From: Spirosoma sp. KUDC1026
Lineage (GTDB): Bacteria > Bacteroidota > Bacteroidia > Cytophagales > Spirosomataceae
Direction: 5' to 3'
NCBI RefSeq assembly: GCF_013375035.1
Contig: NZ_CP056032.1
Coordinates: forward strand, 4,462,001-4,526,000
DNA length: 64,000 nt
This document shows positions 56,143 to 64,000 of this stretch, one piece after another (the stretch's first letter is position 1; each line of letters begins with the position of its first letter). The translations under genes were made by a program, and so were the position numbers. Under the pieces are notes generated by a model that worked only from the letters and a program-made list of their open reading frames with translations, did no database searches and was not told the DNA's origin.

Positions 56143-58686
56143 ATGAAGTTTATTTCCGGCCTGTGCCTGATTGGCTGGCTACTCGTTGCCTTCGTAAATA
56201 CTGCCGCCTGGGCACAGGCAACCGAGATTTGTAACAACGGTATTGACGACGATGGCGACAACCTGGTCGACTGCCAGGACCCCGACTGTCCAGAGTGTAA
56301 TCGGGTCATCAACTGCGTTCAGCCCAATATTTACTATCTCCCTTCTATTTACGGTAACCCGTCTGCTGGTAGCGCTATCTACGGATCGCAGGACCTGATT
56401 CTATCGACCAAATCGGCCAGCGCTATCGTATCCGTTCGAACACCCGATGGTTCTTACAGCCAGCAGGTAGTACTCTCCTCGGCAACGTCTACCAGTCTGG
56501 CGCTGCCGCTGACGGTCGTAATGTCGACCAACCCCAACACGAAAGAACGTAACAAAGGCCTGATTCTTCAGTCCGACGAACCCATCCAGGCAACGTACCG
56601 CTTGACTCCCTCCAGCAACCAGGACATTATTTCGATCAAGGGCCGGGCGGGCCTGGGCTATGCCTTTTATGCGGGTAGCCAGACCCGTTTGTCAACGACG
56701 CAAAACGCCGTCGACCAGCGGCACTTTGCCAGCATCATGGCAACGGAGGACAACACGATCGTTACAATCCGCAGTCCAAGTCCGCTGCAGGGCGTTACCA
56801 ATCCGTCGTCATTTTCGGTATCGCTCAATGCGGGTGAAACTTACATGGTTACGTCGACGACTCTCTCCAGTTCCACCTCGAACAACGTAACGATTGCCGG
56901 TACACTCATTACGTCCAATAAGCCGATTACGGTCAACTCCGGCTCACACCACACGTACCAGCCGTACAGCGGCAACCGTGACGGGGGGTTCGATCAGTTG
57001 ATTCCCGCCCGCCTGACGGGCCAGCAATACGTAGCCGTACACGGACAAAACACCGTCGCCAACTCCGACTATATCTTCGTTGTCGGTATTGAACAGGCCA
57101 CCAGTCTGACCATTACCGGACCGGCCGCCGTTGGGGCAGCGCCAACCTCCCTGACTACGGTTACCATTGGGCCGGGGCAAGTCTTTACGTACAACCTGAC
57201 GAACCTGGCCATCAACCGGGCGTTCCTGATCAACGCAACCAAAAAGGTATACGCCTTCCAGGTATCGTCGGTGTCGGCCAATGAATTCGGGATGAGTATT
57301 CTTCCTACGATTAATACGTGTACTGGCAGCTTGCGCAGTGATTTTTTTCGTAACGCAGGCAGTACCATTGAGCAGGCGCAGGTCATCATTCCAACCTCAG
57401 CCTTATCCAGTCTACAATTCAACAATCAGGCCTACACCGTTCGCGGGTCCGTTACCGACAATATCACGGTGGGCGGTACAGCTTATTCCATCGTAAACTT
57501 TGCGGGCACTACGCTGACACCCTTTAATCTCTCCAACAGTTTTACGGCCAGCCAGCGTTTTCACGTTGGTGTCATCAGCGGCAGTTCGGCCACCGGCAAC
57601 TTTGGTTATTATTCAAGCTACGACGCTCCGGTCGACGTATTGAGTCCGACAACGAATCAGCCTACCAGCTTTTACCGGGCCGCGCTGGTCACGCCCGGTC
57701 AGCAGCGACAACTTTGTCTGGCGCTCAGCAGTTGCGGCTCGAACAATTTCGTGCGGGGGGTAGCCGGGGGGACGCTGACCGGCTCCATCAGTGTTGATCC
57801 GACGAATAACAAATGTATTCTGTACACCATGCGCAGCAACGCACCCAGCTGCAGCCGGGATACGATTCGGGTAGCCGTTACGAACGAGTTCGGCGCTGAA
57901 GGAACCGTTTGCCTGGAGTTTGTGAACAGCAACAATGACCTCGACGCCACCATCACGCCAGCCAGCCCGTTTGTCTGCCGGCCAACGGGAGCCACTTCGC
58001 TGACCGCTACGGCCACCAGTGCCGCCGGTAACTACACATACCGTTGGATTACTGCCGATCAGCAATTGCTCACGACGCGGGTTATTTCAACGACCAGCAC
58101 AGGCCAGTTCAGGTTAACCGTAACCGACGGAGCGGGTTGTCAGGACACGACGTCGGTTGTTGTGGTTGGTGATACACCCGCTATTGCGTTCATCAGCGGC
58201 TCCGCCAGCGCCTGCGCGGGCACGACCCTCCCCTACAGCGTCAGCAGTACAACCGGAACGTATTCCTGGTCCATAACGGGCGGGGTTCTCGTGAGTGGCG
58301 GCACGGCAACCAGCACCAGCGCGGCTATCCGGTGGACAGGTTCGGGCAGCATTCGGGTCACGCTTACGAGCCCAAATGGCTGTACGGCTCAGACAAATCT
58401 GACGGTTACGGTATATTCAACTCCCAGCCTGTCAACAACGGCCGTATCACCTACCTGTCGGGGCGGCAGCGACGGGCAAATTTCGCTGGCAGCCACCGGC
58501 GGCACAACGCCCTACCAATATGCCTGGTCCAACGGGGCCACCACCCAGAACGTCAGCGGGCTGCGGGCGGGCAACTACTCGGTGACGGTCACGACCGCGA
58601 ATGGGTGTTCAACCAGCAGTCCGGCTATTGCCCTAACCGACCCGCCCCCGGCCCTTTGTCCGCGCATCACCCTACAGAAAATTTAA
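56143..58686 (+). CDS. Large secreted surface protein with IgGFc-binding-like and SprB repeats
   Basis: An 847-residue exported protein. A signal peptide (about 1-26) is followed by a calcium-binding-like motif (EICNNGIDDDGDNLVDCQD). The bulk (about 55-480) matches the IgGFc-binding-protein N-terminal domain seen in bacterial adhesins (LPSIYGNPSAG, GSHHTYQPYSGNRDGGFDQLIP, FQVSSVSANEFGMSILP). Later come PKD-like parts and a SprB repeat (PTCRGGSDGQISLAATGG to GNYSVTVTTANGCS). The end, ALCPRITLQKI, lacks a recognisable T9SS sorting domain. It is probably an adhesin or motility-surface protein, with an uncertain export route. Confidence 0.83.
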   Translation: MKFISGLCLIGWLLVAFVNTAAWAQATEICNNGIDDDGDNLVDCQDPDCPECNRVINCVQPNIYYLPSIYGNPSAGSAIYGSQDLILSTKSASAIVSVRTPDGSYSQQVVLSSATSTSLALPLTVVMSTNPNTKERNKGLILQSDEPIQATYRLTPSSNQDIISIKGRAGLGYAFYAGSQTRLSTTQNAVDQRHFASIMATEDNTIVTIRSPSPLQGVTNPSSFSVSLNAGETYMVTSTTLSSSTSNNVTIAGTLITSNKPITVNSGSHHTYQPYSGNRDGGFDQLIPARLTGQQYVAVHGQNTVANSDYIFVVGIEQATSLTITGPAAVGAAPTSLTTVTIGPGQVFTYNLTNLAINRAFLINATKKVYAFQVSSVSANEFGMSILPTINTCTGSLRSDFFRNAGSTIEQAQVIIPTSALSSLQFNNQAYTVRGSVTDNITVGGTAYSIVNFAGTTLTPFNLSNSFTASQRFHVGVISGSSATGNFGYYSSYDAPVDVLSPTTNQPTSFYRAALVTPGQQRQLCLALSSCGSNNFVRGVAGGTLTGSISVDPTNNKCILYTMRSNAPSCSRDTIRVAVTNEFGAEGTVCLEFVNSNNDLDATITPASPFVCRPTGATSLTATATSAAGNYTYRWITADQQLLTTRVISTTSTGQFRLTVTDGAGCQDTTSVVVVGDTPAIAFISGSASACAGTTLPYSVSSTTGTYSWSITGGVLVSGGTATSTSAAIRWTGSGSIRVTLTSPNGCTAQTNLTVTVYSTPSLSTTAVSPTCRGGSDGQISLAATGGTTPYQYAWSNGATTQNVSGLRAGNYSVTVTTANGCSTSSPAIALTDPPPALCPRITLQKI

Positions 58687-58759
58687 TTCCGGCGCATCTT
58701 CCACCGTTCCTTTCCTCCCTTCTCCTTACCTTTGCGGTATTTATTTGCTTTGCCGCTGT

Positions 58760-61219
58760 ATGGAGATTTCCTATAAATGGTTACGAGAGTTCATTGATTT
58801 GCCCGAATCACCCGAAAAAACTGGTAAGCGGCTCACCGCAACGGGTCTGGAGGTTGAAGGGGTTGAAAAAGTAGATGTTATTGCGGGTGGACTGGATGGC
58901 GTTGTCTTAGGAGAGGTTCTCACCTGCGCCAAACACCCGGACGCCGATAAACTGAATCTGACGACGGTTGATGTTGGAGCCGATATGCCCCTGAACATCG
59001 TTTGTGGCGCTCCCAACGTAGCGGCTGGGCAACGCGTAGTTGTTGCCCTTGTCGGCGCTACGTTACATCCTTCCTCGGGCGAAGCATTCCAGATCAAGAA
59101 AGCCAAGATTCGCGGAGCAGCTTCCGAAGGGATGATCTGCGCCGAGGACGAAATTGGTCTGGGCGAATCCCACGCCGGTATTATGGTGCTGGACACAGAT
59201 TTGCCGAACGGTACGCCAGCCGCCAAATATTTCAACCTGGAAGCCGATTACCAGATTGCCATTGGCCTGACCCCGAACCGGATCGATGCGGCTTCGCATT
59301 TTGGCGTGGCCCGTGATCTGAAGGCAGCCCTGAATCGTCCTCTGCGGATGCCGTCAGTTGATGCCTTTTCGGTTGACAACCAGGACCTGACATTCGACGT
59401 CCGCGTTGAGGCACAGGAAGCCTGCCCCCGTTACGCGGGCCTGACCATCAGCGGCCTTACGGTTGGTGAATCACCGGACTGGCTGAAGCAACGACTGCTG
59501 GCGATTGGTGTGAACCCGATCAACAACATCGTGGACGTAACGAATTTTGTTTGCCACGATCTGGGACAGCCGCTGCATGCCTTTGATGCCGATAAAGTAG
59601 TTGGCAATCAGGTCATCGTGAAAACTCTGCCCGAAGGCACGCCCTTTGTTACGCTCGATGGCGTGGAACGAAAGCTGACAGCTACGGACCTGATGATTTG
59701 CAACGGCGCGGAAGCACCGGCCGAATCGGCCATGTGTATTGCCGGTGTCTTTGGCGGGAAATCGTCGGGGGTTGGCGATGCGACAACCCGCATTTTCCTG
59801 GAGTCGGCGTACTTCTCACCTAGCTCTATCCGGAAAACGGCGCAGCACCACGGCCTCAAAACCGATGCATCGTTCCGCTTCGAACGGGGCACCGATCCGA
59901 ACATGCCGATCTACGCGCTCAAACGGGCGGCCCTGCTGATTCAGGAAGTAGCGGGCAACAGCTCGGCGACGATTACGTCGGAGATTACTGACCTGTACCC
60001 CACTCCGATTGAGCCGTTTCGGGTACCGATGCGCTACAAAAATATCGACCGCCTGATTGGCGTGCAGATCGACCGGGCCGAAATCACCCGGATTCTGAAC
60101 GCACTTGATATCGAGGTGGACGCTAACGCAGCCGACGAAGGCATCGATTTCATCGCCGTGGTTCCTCCCTACCGGGTAGACGTAACGCGCGAAGCCGACG
60201 TGATTGAAGAGATTCTGCGTATCTACGGGCTGGACAACGTGCCGCTGTCGACAACGCTCGCGGCCGATTCACTGTCGCAGTTCCCGAAAATTGATCCTAA
60301 TCAGTGGCAGAGCCGGGTTGGGCAGTTACTGGCGGCCAATGGCTTCTACGAAATTCTGACCAATTCGCTCACGCGCCCGGCCTATAACGACGCGATTCGG
60401 GCGGCCCTGCCAAACGCCGACGTTACGTTGCTGAACCCACTCAGTGAAGAGTTGTCGGTCATGCGGCAGACGCTGCTGTTCTCGGCGCTGGAAACCTTGC
60501 TACACAACATCAACCGGCGGCAGAAAGACCTTAAAACGTTCGAGTTTGGGAAGGTATATTCAAAAGTTACCGGCGAGAACGGGACGAAATACGTCGAGAA
60601 ACAGCGGCTTAGTTTAGCGCTGACGGGCAACGAGGAAGCCGAAAGCTGGCGCCAGAAAGACCAGCCGGTTGCCTACCACGACCTGGCCACCGCCGTGCAG
60701 CGCGTCCTGAACCTGTTCCGGGTTAAACAGTACGATACGCAGCCCGCCGATTCAGCCCTGTTTCAATACGGTCTGACATACATCGTTAACAAAAAACCAA
60801 TCGTTAGCCTGGGATTGGTTAACCCTAAGCTGACAAAACTGGTTGACTTAAAACAGCCGGTCTTCTATGCGGATTTCGACTGGCAGGCGTTATTAAGTCT
60901 GACAAGCGCCAAACCCCGCTATCAGGAGGTGCCACGTTTCCCCGAAGTTCGTCGGGATCTGTCGCTCGTTATCGATAAGGGCGTTACGTTTGATCGCATT
61001 AGCCGACTGGCTCACCAGGCCGAACGGAAACTCCTGCGATCGGTTAACGTGTTTGATGTTTACGAAGGACAAAACCTGGGGGCCGATAAGAAATCCTATT
61101 CGGTTAGCTTTATGTTACAGGACCCAACTCAGACGCTGACCGACGCAGCTATCCAGAAGACGATGCAGCGGTTACAGGACGCGTTTGAACGGGAACTGGG
61201 CGCCCTGATCCGGAAGTAA
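58760..61219 (+). CDS. pheT: Phenylalanyl-tRNA synthetase beta subunit
   Basis: An 819-residue essential subunit that with PheS charges tRNA-Phe. ATG at 58760 (MEISYKWLREFIDLPESPEKTGKRL) is used; the frame from 58745 is not needed. Order of domains: N-terminal tRNA-binding OB-fold (about 45-155), B3/B4 editing domain (about 215-395, with FDADKVVG, VTLDGVERKLT), B5 (about 405-475), the catalytic-like core and the C-terminal anticodon-binding domain (YQEVPRFPEVRRDLSLVID to the end). A TACCTTTG -7 box lies at 58727-58734. pheS is not adjacent. The ZapB-like gene follows. Confidence 0.95.
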   Translation: MEISYKWLREFIDLPESPEKTGKRLTATGLEVEGVEKVDVIAGGLDGVVLGEVLTCAKHPDADKLNLTTVDVGADMPLNIVCGAPNVAAGQRVVVALVGATLHPSSGEAFQIKKAKIRGAASEGMICAEDEIGLGESHAGIMVLDTDLPNGTPAAKYFNLEADYQIAIGLTPNRIDAASHFGVARDLKAALNRPLRMPSVDAFSVDNQDLTFDVRVEAQEACPRYAGLTISGLTVGESPDWLKQRLLAIGVNPINNIVDVTNFVCHDLGQPLHAFDADKVVGNQVIVKTLPEGTPFVTLDGVERKLTATDLMICNGAEAPAESAMCIAGVFGGKSSGVGDATTRIFLESAYFSPSSIRKTAQHHGLKTDASFRFERGTDPNMPIYALKRAALLIQEVAGNSSATITSEITDLYPTPIEPFRVPMRYKNIDRLIGVQIDRAEITRILNALDIEVDANAADEGIDFIAVVPPYRVDVTREADVIEEILRIYGLDNVPLSTTLAADSLSQFPKIDPNQWQSRVGQLLAANGFYEILTNSLTRPAYNDAIRAALPNADVTLLNPLSEELSVMRQTLLFSALETLLHNINRRQKDLKTFEFGKVYSKVTGENGTKYVEKQRLSLALTGNEEAESWRQKDQPVAYHDLATAVQRVLNLFRVKQYDTQPADSALFQYGLTYIVNKKPIVSLGLVNPKLTKLVDLKQPVFYADFDWQALLSLTSAKPRYQEVPRFPEVRRDLSLVIDKGVTFDRISRLAHQAERKLLRSVNVFDVYEGQNLGADKKSYSVSFMLQDPTQTLTDAAIQKTMQRLQDAFERELGALIRK

Positions 61220-61267
61220 GTAGTCCTGTTCACCAAACTATTTTTTCATCCTCAACCCCATTGACCA

Positions 61268-61627
61268 GTGGCAAGTGAGCATCAGATTTTTGCGTTGATC
61301 GAAGCACTCGAACGAAAAGTCGAGTTGCTGAAAACAGACTATGATGCCGCTCAGCAACAGATCAAGAAGCTAAAAGACGAAAAAGTAGCACTGGAAAAGC
61401 ACAACCAGAACCTGGAAAAGTATAACCAGGCGCAGGAGGCTACCATCAAACGGTTGCAGAAAAAGCAACCGGTATCAGAAAAAAATGCATCAAAATCGAA
61501 AGATTTTGGTAAACTTGTGAAAGACAATCTGTCCGGGACAGATACAAATGCGGAATTAAAACGACAACTCGATGAGTATATCCGGGAACTGGAACGGTGT
61601 ATTGCTCACATGAGTAGTTTGTCATAA
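61268..61627 (+). CDS. Coiled-coil protein upstream of zapA, ZapB-like
   Basis: A 119-residue cytoplasmic protein with a GTG start (VASEHQIFALIEALERKVELLK). It is almost entirely coiled coil in residues 5-65 (AQQQIKKLKDEKVALEKHNQNLEKYNQAQEATIKRLQ) and has a short helical end (ELKRQLDEYIRELERCIAHMSSL). It lies 48 bases after pheT and 50 bases before zapA on the same strand. Size, coiled coil and place suggest a Bacteroidota functional counterpart of ZapB in Z-ring organisation. There is no direct sequence proof. Confidence 0.72.
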   Translation: MASEHQIFALIEALERKVELLKTDYDAAQQQIKKLKDEKVALEKHNQNLEKYNQAQEATIKRLQKKQPVSEKNASKSKDFGKLVKDNLSGTDTNAELKRQLDEYIRELERCIAHMSSLS

Positions 61628-61677
61628 TATGTAATCTAACGCTGAGGTACAGAACCTCACGGGATCAAATCGTCACG

Positions 61678-61962
61678 ATGGAAGAATTACCAATCCACGT
61701 AAAAATTGCTGACCGACCCTATAAGCTCTACGTCGAACCAGAGTCGGAATCCATCGTGCGCGAAGCGGCCAGGTTGATTCAGGAAGAGTACCATAAACTC
61801 CAGAAAGCAAAAATCGGCGATGCGCAGGAAGCATTGGCCCAGATTGCTTTCTCCTGTCTGATCACCAAACTACGGGGCGATCGACAGATACAGGGCTTTA
61901 GACAGGAAGTATTTGACAAACTCGCTCAAGTAGACAAAACGCTTAGCCCCGGTTCGGTATAG
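61678..61962 (+). CDS. zapA: Cell division protein ZapA
   Basis: A 94-residue FtsZ-associated protein. The ZapA domain is seen as LPIHVKIADRPYKLYVEPESESIVREAARLIQEEY, and the C-terminal helix that mediates tetramerisation is DAQEALAQIAFSCLITKLR. It stimulates FtsZ bundling. It follows the coiled-coil gene (ZapB-like) and precedes rny, an arrangement common in Bacteroidota. A stem-loop overlaps its stop codon. Confidence 0.9.
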   Translation: MEELPIHVKIADRPYKLYVEPESESIVREAARLIQEEYHKLQKAKIGDAQEALAQIAFSCLITKLRGDRQIQGFRQEVFDKLAQVDKTLSPGSV

Positions 61963-61970
61963 CCGGGGCT
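61945..61970 (+). terminator. Stem-loop overlapping the zapA stop
   Basis: AGCCCCGG (61945-61952) pairs with CCGGGGCT (61963-61970). There is no T-run, so it may serve as a weak terminator or processing site before rny. Confidence 0.4.
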
Positions 61971-62066
61971 GAGCATGCAGTAAACCAGTCATACTCTGGG
62001 TTGGCGTGAGGAGCGTTTGTATCGCGGCAGGTTGATTTATTTGTTCAACCCTAACGATATAGTCCG

Positions 62067-63677
62067 ATGGACATCCCTATTTGGTTAACGATTCTGGCGG
62101 CCCTGCTTGGGGGCGGCATTGGCATATTTATTGGTCGTCAGTCGATGGCTGGCGTTCGCGCCCGTCATGAGCAGGAAGCGCAGGAAAAAGCGGCTTCCAT
62201 CCTGAAAAACGCTGAATTACAGGCTGAAACGATTAAGAAAGATCGGATGCTGGAAGCCAAGGAGAAATACCTGAAGCTGAAAGCTGAATTTGAAGAGACA
62301 ACGAATCAGAAACGGAATATTCTCCAGCAGAACGAGAATAAACTCAAGCAGCGCGAGCAGCAACTGAACCAGCAGGCCGATCAGCAGAAAAGCCGCGAAC
62401 ACGAACTCAACCAGCAGCGTAACGAATTGGGTCAGCAGAAAAACGGGCTGGCACAACAGGTTGACGCACTCAACAAACGCCGGGAAGAGGTAGATCGCCG
62501 GCAGCAGGAAGCCGACCGGATGCTGGCCGAGCAGGTGTCGCAACTCGAGAAAATCGCGGGTCTCTCAGCCGATCAGGCCCGTGAGCAACTGGTTGATACG
62601 TTGAAAGCCGAAGCCGAAACCCGTGCCTCGTCCTACATCAAAAACATCGTTGAGGAAGCGAAACTGACGGCGACCAAAGAAGCCAAGAAGGTCGTTATCG
62701 AAACCATTCAGCGCACCGCGGCCGAGCACGCTATTGAAAACTGCGTATCGGTGTTCAACATTGAATCCGACGACGTAAAAGGCAAAGTCATTGGCCGGGA
62801 AGGCCGGAACATCCGGGCGCTGGAAGCCGCGACGGGTGTCGAAATTATCGTCGACGATACGCCCGAAGCGATCATTATCTCTGGTTTTGATCCCGTTCGG
62901 CGGGAGATCGCCCGGCTGTCGCTGCACCGGCTCGTACAGGACGGACGGATTCATCCTGCCCGCATCGAAGAGATCGTGGCTAAAACCCGCAAGAATATTG
63001 AGGACGAAATCGTCGAAATCGGTGAACGTACCGTTATCGACCTGGGCATTCACGGTCTACACCCCGAACTGATCAAAATGGTTGGTCGGATGCGTTTCCG
63101 GTCCAGCTACGGCCAGAACCTGCTCCAGCACTCCCGCGAAGTGGCTAAGCTCTGCGCGACCATGGCGGCTGAACTGGGTCTGAACGCCAAGCTGGCGAAA
63201 CGCGCTGGTCTGCTCCACGACATCGGTAAAGTATGGCCCGAAGAGGCTGAGTTACCCCACGCCATTCTGGGTATGGAGCTGGCGAAGAAATACAAGGAGA
63301 ACCCCGAGGTGATCAACGCCATTGGCGCTCACCACGACGAAATTGAGATGACCAGCATGATTTCGCCCCTCGTGCAGGTGTGTGATGCCATCTCCGGCTC
63401 ACGGCCGGGTGCCCGTCGGGAAATGATGGAGTCGTACATCAAGCGCCTGAAAGAACTGGAAGAGCTGGCTGGCAACTTCCCCGGCGTGACGAAATGCTAC
63501 GCCATTCAGGCCGGTCGCGAACTGCGGATCATGGTCGACGCCGATCACGTATCCGACGAGCGGGCGGGCGTTCTCTCCTACGAAATCTCGCAGAAGATCG
63601 AAAAAGAAATGCAGTACCCCGGTCAGATCAAAGTAACAGTTATCCGTGAAATGCGAGCCGTGGCCTACGCGAAGTAA
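62067..63677 (+). CDS. rny: Ribonuclease Y
   Basis: A 536-residue endoribonuclease that starts mRNA decay. Features in order: an N-terminal membrane anchor ([19 protein letters not shown]), a long coiled coil (about 30-180), a KH domain ([45 protein letters not shown]) and the HD domain with LLHDIGK (His384, Asp385) and [22 protein letters not shown]. Length is typical. A strong terminator follows the gene. Confidence 0.96.
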   Translation: MDIPIWLTILAALLGGGIGIFIGRQSMAGVRARHEQEAQEKAASILKNAELQAETIKKDRMLEAKEKYLKLKAEFEETTNQKRNILQQNENKLKQREQQLNQQADQQKSREHELNQQRNELGQQKNGLAQQVDALNKRREEVDRRQQEADRMLAEQVSQLEKIAGLSADQAREQLVDTLKAEAETRASSYIKNIVEEAKLTATKEAKKVVIETIQRTAAEHAIENCVSVFNIESDDVKGKVIGREGRNIRALEAATGVEIIVDDTPEAIIISGFDPVRREIARLSLHRLVQDGRIHPARIEEIVAKTRKNIEDEIVEIGERTVIDLGIHGLHPELIKMVGRMRFRSSYGQNLLQHSREVAKLCATMAAELGLNAKLAKRAGLLHDIGKVWPEEAELPHAILGMELAKKYKENPEVINAIGAHHDEIEMTSMISPLVQVCDAISGSRPGARREMMESYIKRLKELEELAGNFPGVTKCYAIQAGRELRIMVDADHVSDERAGVLSYEISQKIEKEMQYPGQIKVTVIREMRAVAYAK

Positions 63678-63692
63678 CCAGCATGCATCAAT

Positions 63693-63721
63693 AAAAAAGG
63701 GGCTTATATAGCCCCTTTTTT
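63693..63721 (+). terminator. Terminator after rny
   Basis: AAAAAAGGGGCT (63693-63704) pairs with AGCCCCTTTTTT (63710-63721), with a TATAT loop, giving a symmetric stem and a T-run. Confidence 0.9.
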
Positions 63722-63775
63722 GGTTGGTAACAAAGCGCAACCGGCGAACGTTACGTTGTGTACCTGACATATTTT

Positions 63776-64000
63776 ATGGATTTTCTGACCATTCTTCTTT
63801 TGTTACTTGTCGGCGGAGGAGCGGGCATTACGCTGGCTAACTTTCTGCGCAGTCGCACTCAGTCGGCCAGCACTCGTTATGAATCAACCCTTCTGCTGGA
63901 GCGTATCGAGAAAGTTTTTAAAGTTGTGATGGCCGAGGGTTACTTTTCGGAAATCTACAATTACCAGGACCAGCGCAAGATCATGTATTTGTTCAATGAT
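63776..64000 (+). CDS. DUF4230-family protein (partial)
   Basis: The first 75 residues of a protein running off the right edge. An N-terminal membrane anchor (MDFLTILLLLLVGGGAGITLANFL) leads into LLERIEKVFKVVMAEGYFSEIYNYQDQRKIMYLF, the beginning of a DUF4230 domain. Members are anchored periplasmic proteins of unknown function, common in Bacteroidota. It is separated from rny by a terminator, so it is probably transcribed on its own. Confidence 0.8.
   Translation, partial: MDFLTILLLLLVGGGAGITLANFLRSRTQSASTRYESTLLLERIEKVFKVVMAEGYFSEIYNYQDQRKIMYLFND

Noticed and set aside
61971-62066. Possible 6S RNA between zapA and rny
   Set aside because: In some bacteria ssrS follows zapA, but only about 100 bases are available and no long open-bubble hairpin was seen.

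Overview
The window comes from a Bacteroidota chromosome, most likely family Spirosomataceae (Spirosoma or a close relative). I infer this from a moderately GC-rich sequence, a type IX secretion C-terminal sorting domain, SprB-like repeats, IPT/TIG lipoproteins, DUF4230, DUF937 and DUF1684 proteins, FdtA/FdtB-type deoxysugar genes and several promoter-like TAnnTTTG (-7) boxes. No database search was possible, so names rest on recognised motifs.

Layout. Positions 1-5,060 are core genes: the end of a membrane protein, two GT2 glycosyltransferases around a polysaccharide deacetylase, a TatD nuclease and an asparaginase. A tRNA-Ser(GGA) at 5,120 opens an accessory region reaching to about 14.2 kb. 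This region is full of decay: an integrase whose catalytic tyrosine codon is now a stop, a RelE-type toxin with two nonsense codons beside an intact antitoxin, a lipoprotein gene split by an IS3-family element that can be rejoined exactly through a 3-bp target duplication, a second IS3-family element with a 5-bp duplication, and a serine-resolvase pseudogene. AT-rich orphan genes lie between them.

From 14.2 to 31.8 kb are a ferredoxin and its NADP reductase, a YbjQ protein, a MoxR-like ATPase, an IPT-repeat lipoprotein, a 2-hydroxyacid dehydrogenase, pdxA with a long repetitive N-terminal extension, yicC, a 3-methyladenine glycosylase, an MFS carrier, and an osmolyte-type ABC transporter whose fused substrate-binding domain appears circularly permuted. 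From 31.8 to 39.8 kb is a catabolic block: alpha-L-fucosidase, phosphomannose isomerase-like protein, an SDR dehydrogenase, a fucose permease, a mutarotase and the lactate-oxidation genes lutA/lutB. The non-phosphorylative fucose route ends in pyruvate plus L-lactate, so fucose and lactate genes fit together. A zeta-toxin-like kinase and a 54-residue partner sit between lutA and lutB.

From 40 to 64 kb are an M20 deacylase, a serine protease, envelope proteins (DUF937, LysM, SGNH hydrolase, outer-membrane barrel), hxlR, miaA, a rhodanese, a T9SS cargo protein, a PASTA protein, riboflavin synthase, a four-gene deoxyamino-sugar operon (fdtA, fdtB, glycosyltransferase, methyltransferase), a large surface protein, and the housekeeping run pheT, a coiled-coil (ZapB-like) gene, zapA and rny. 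A recurring theme is in-frame 15-bp tandem duplication, seen in four genes.
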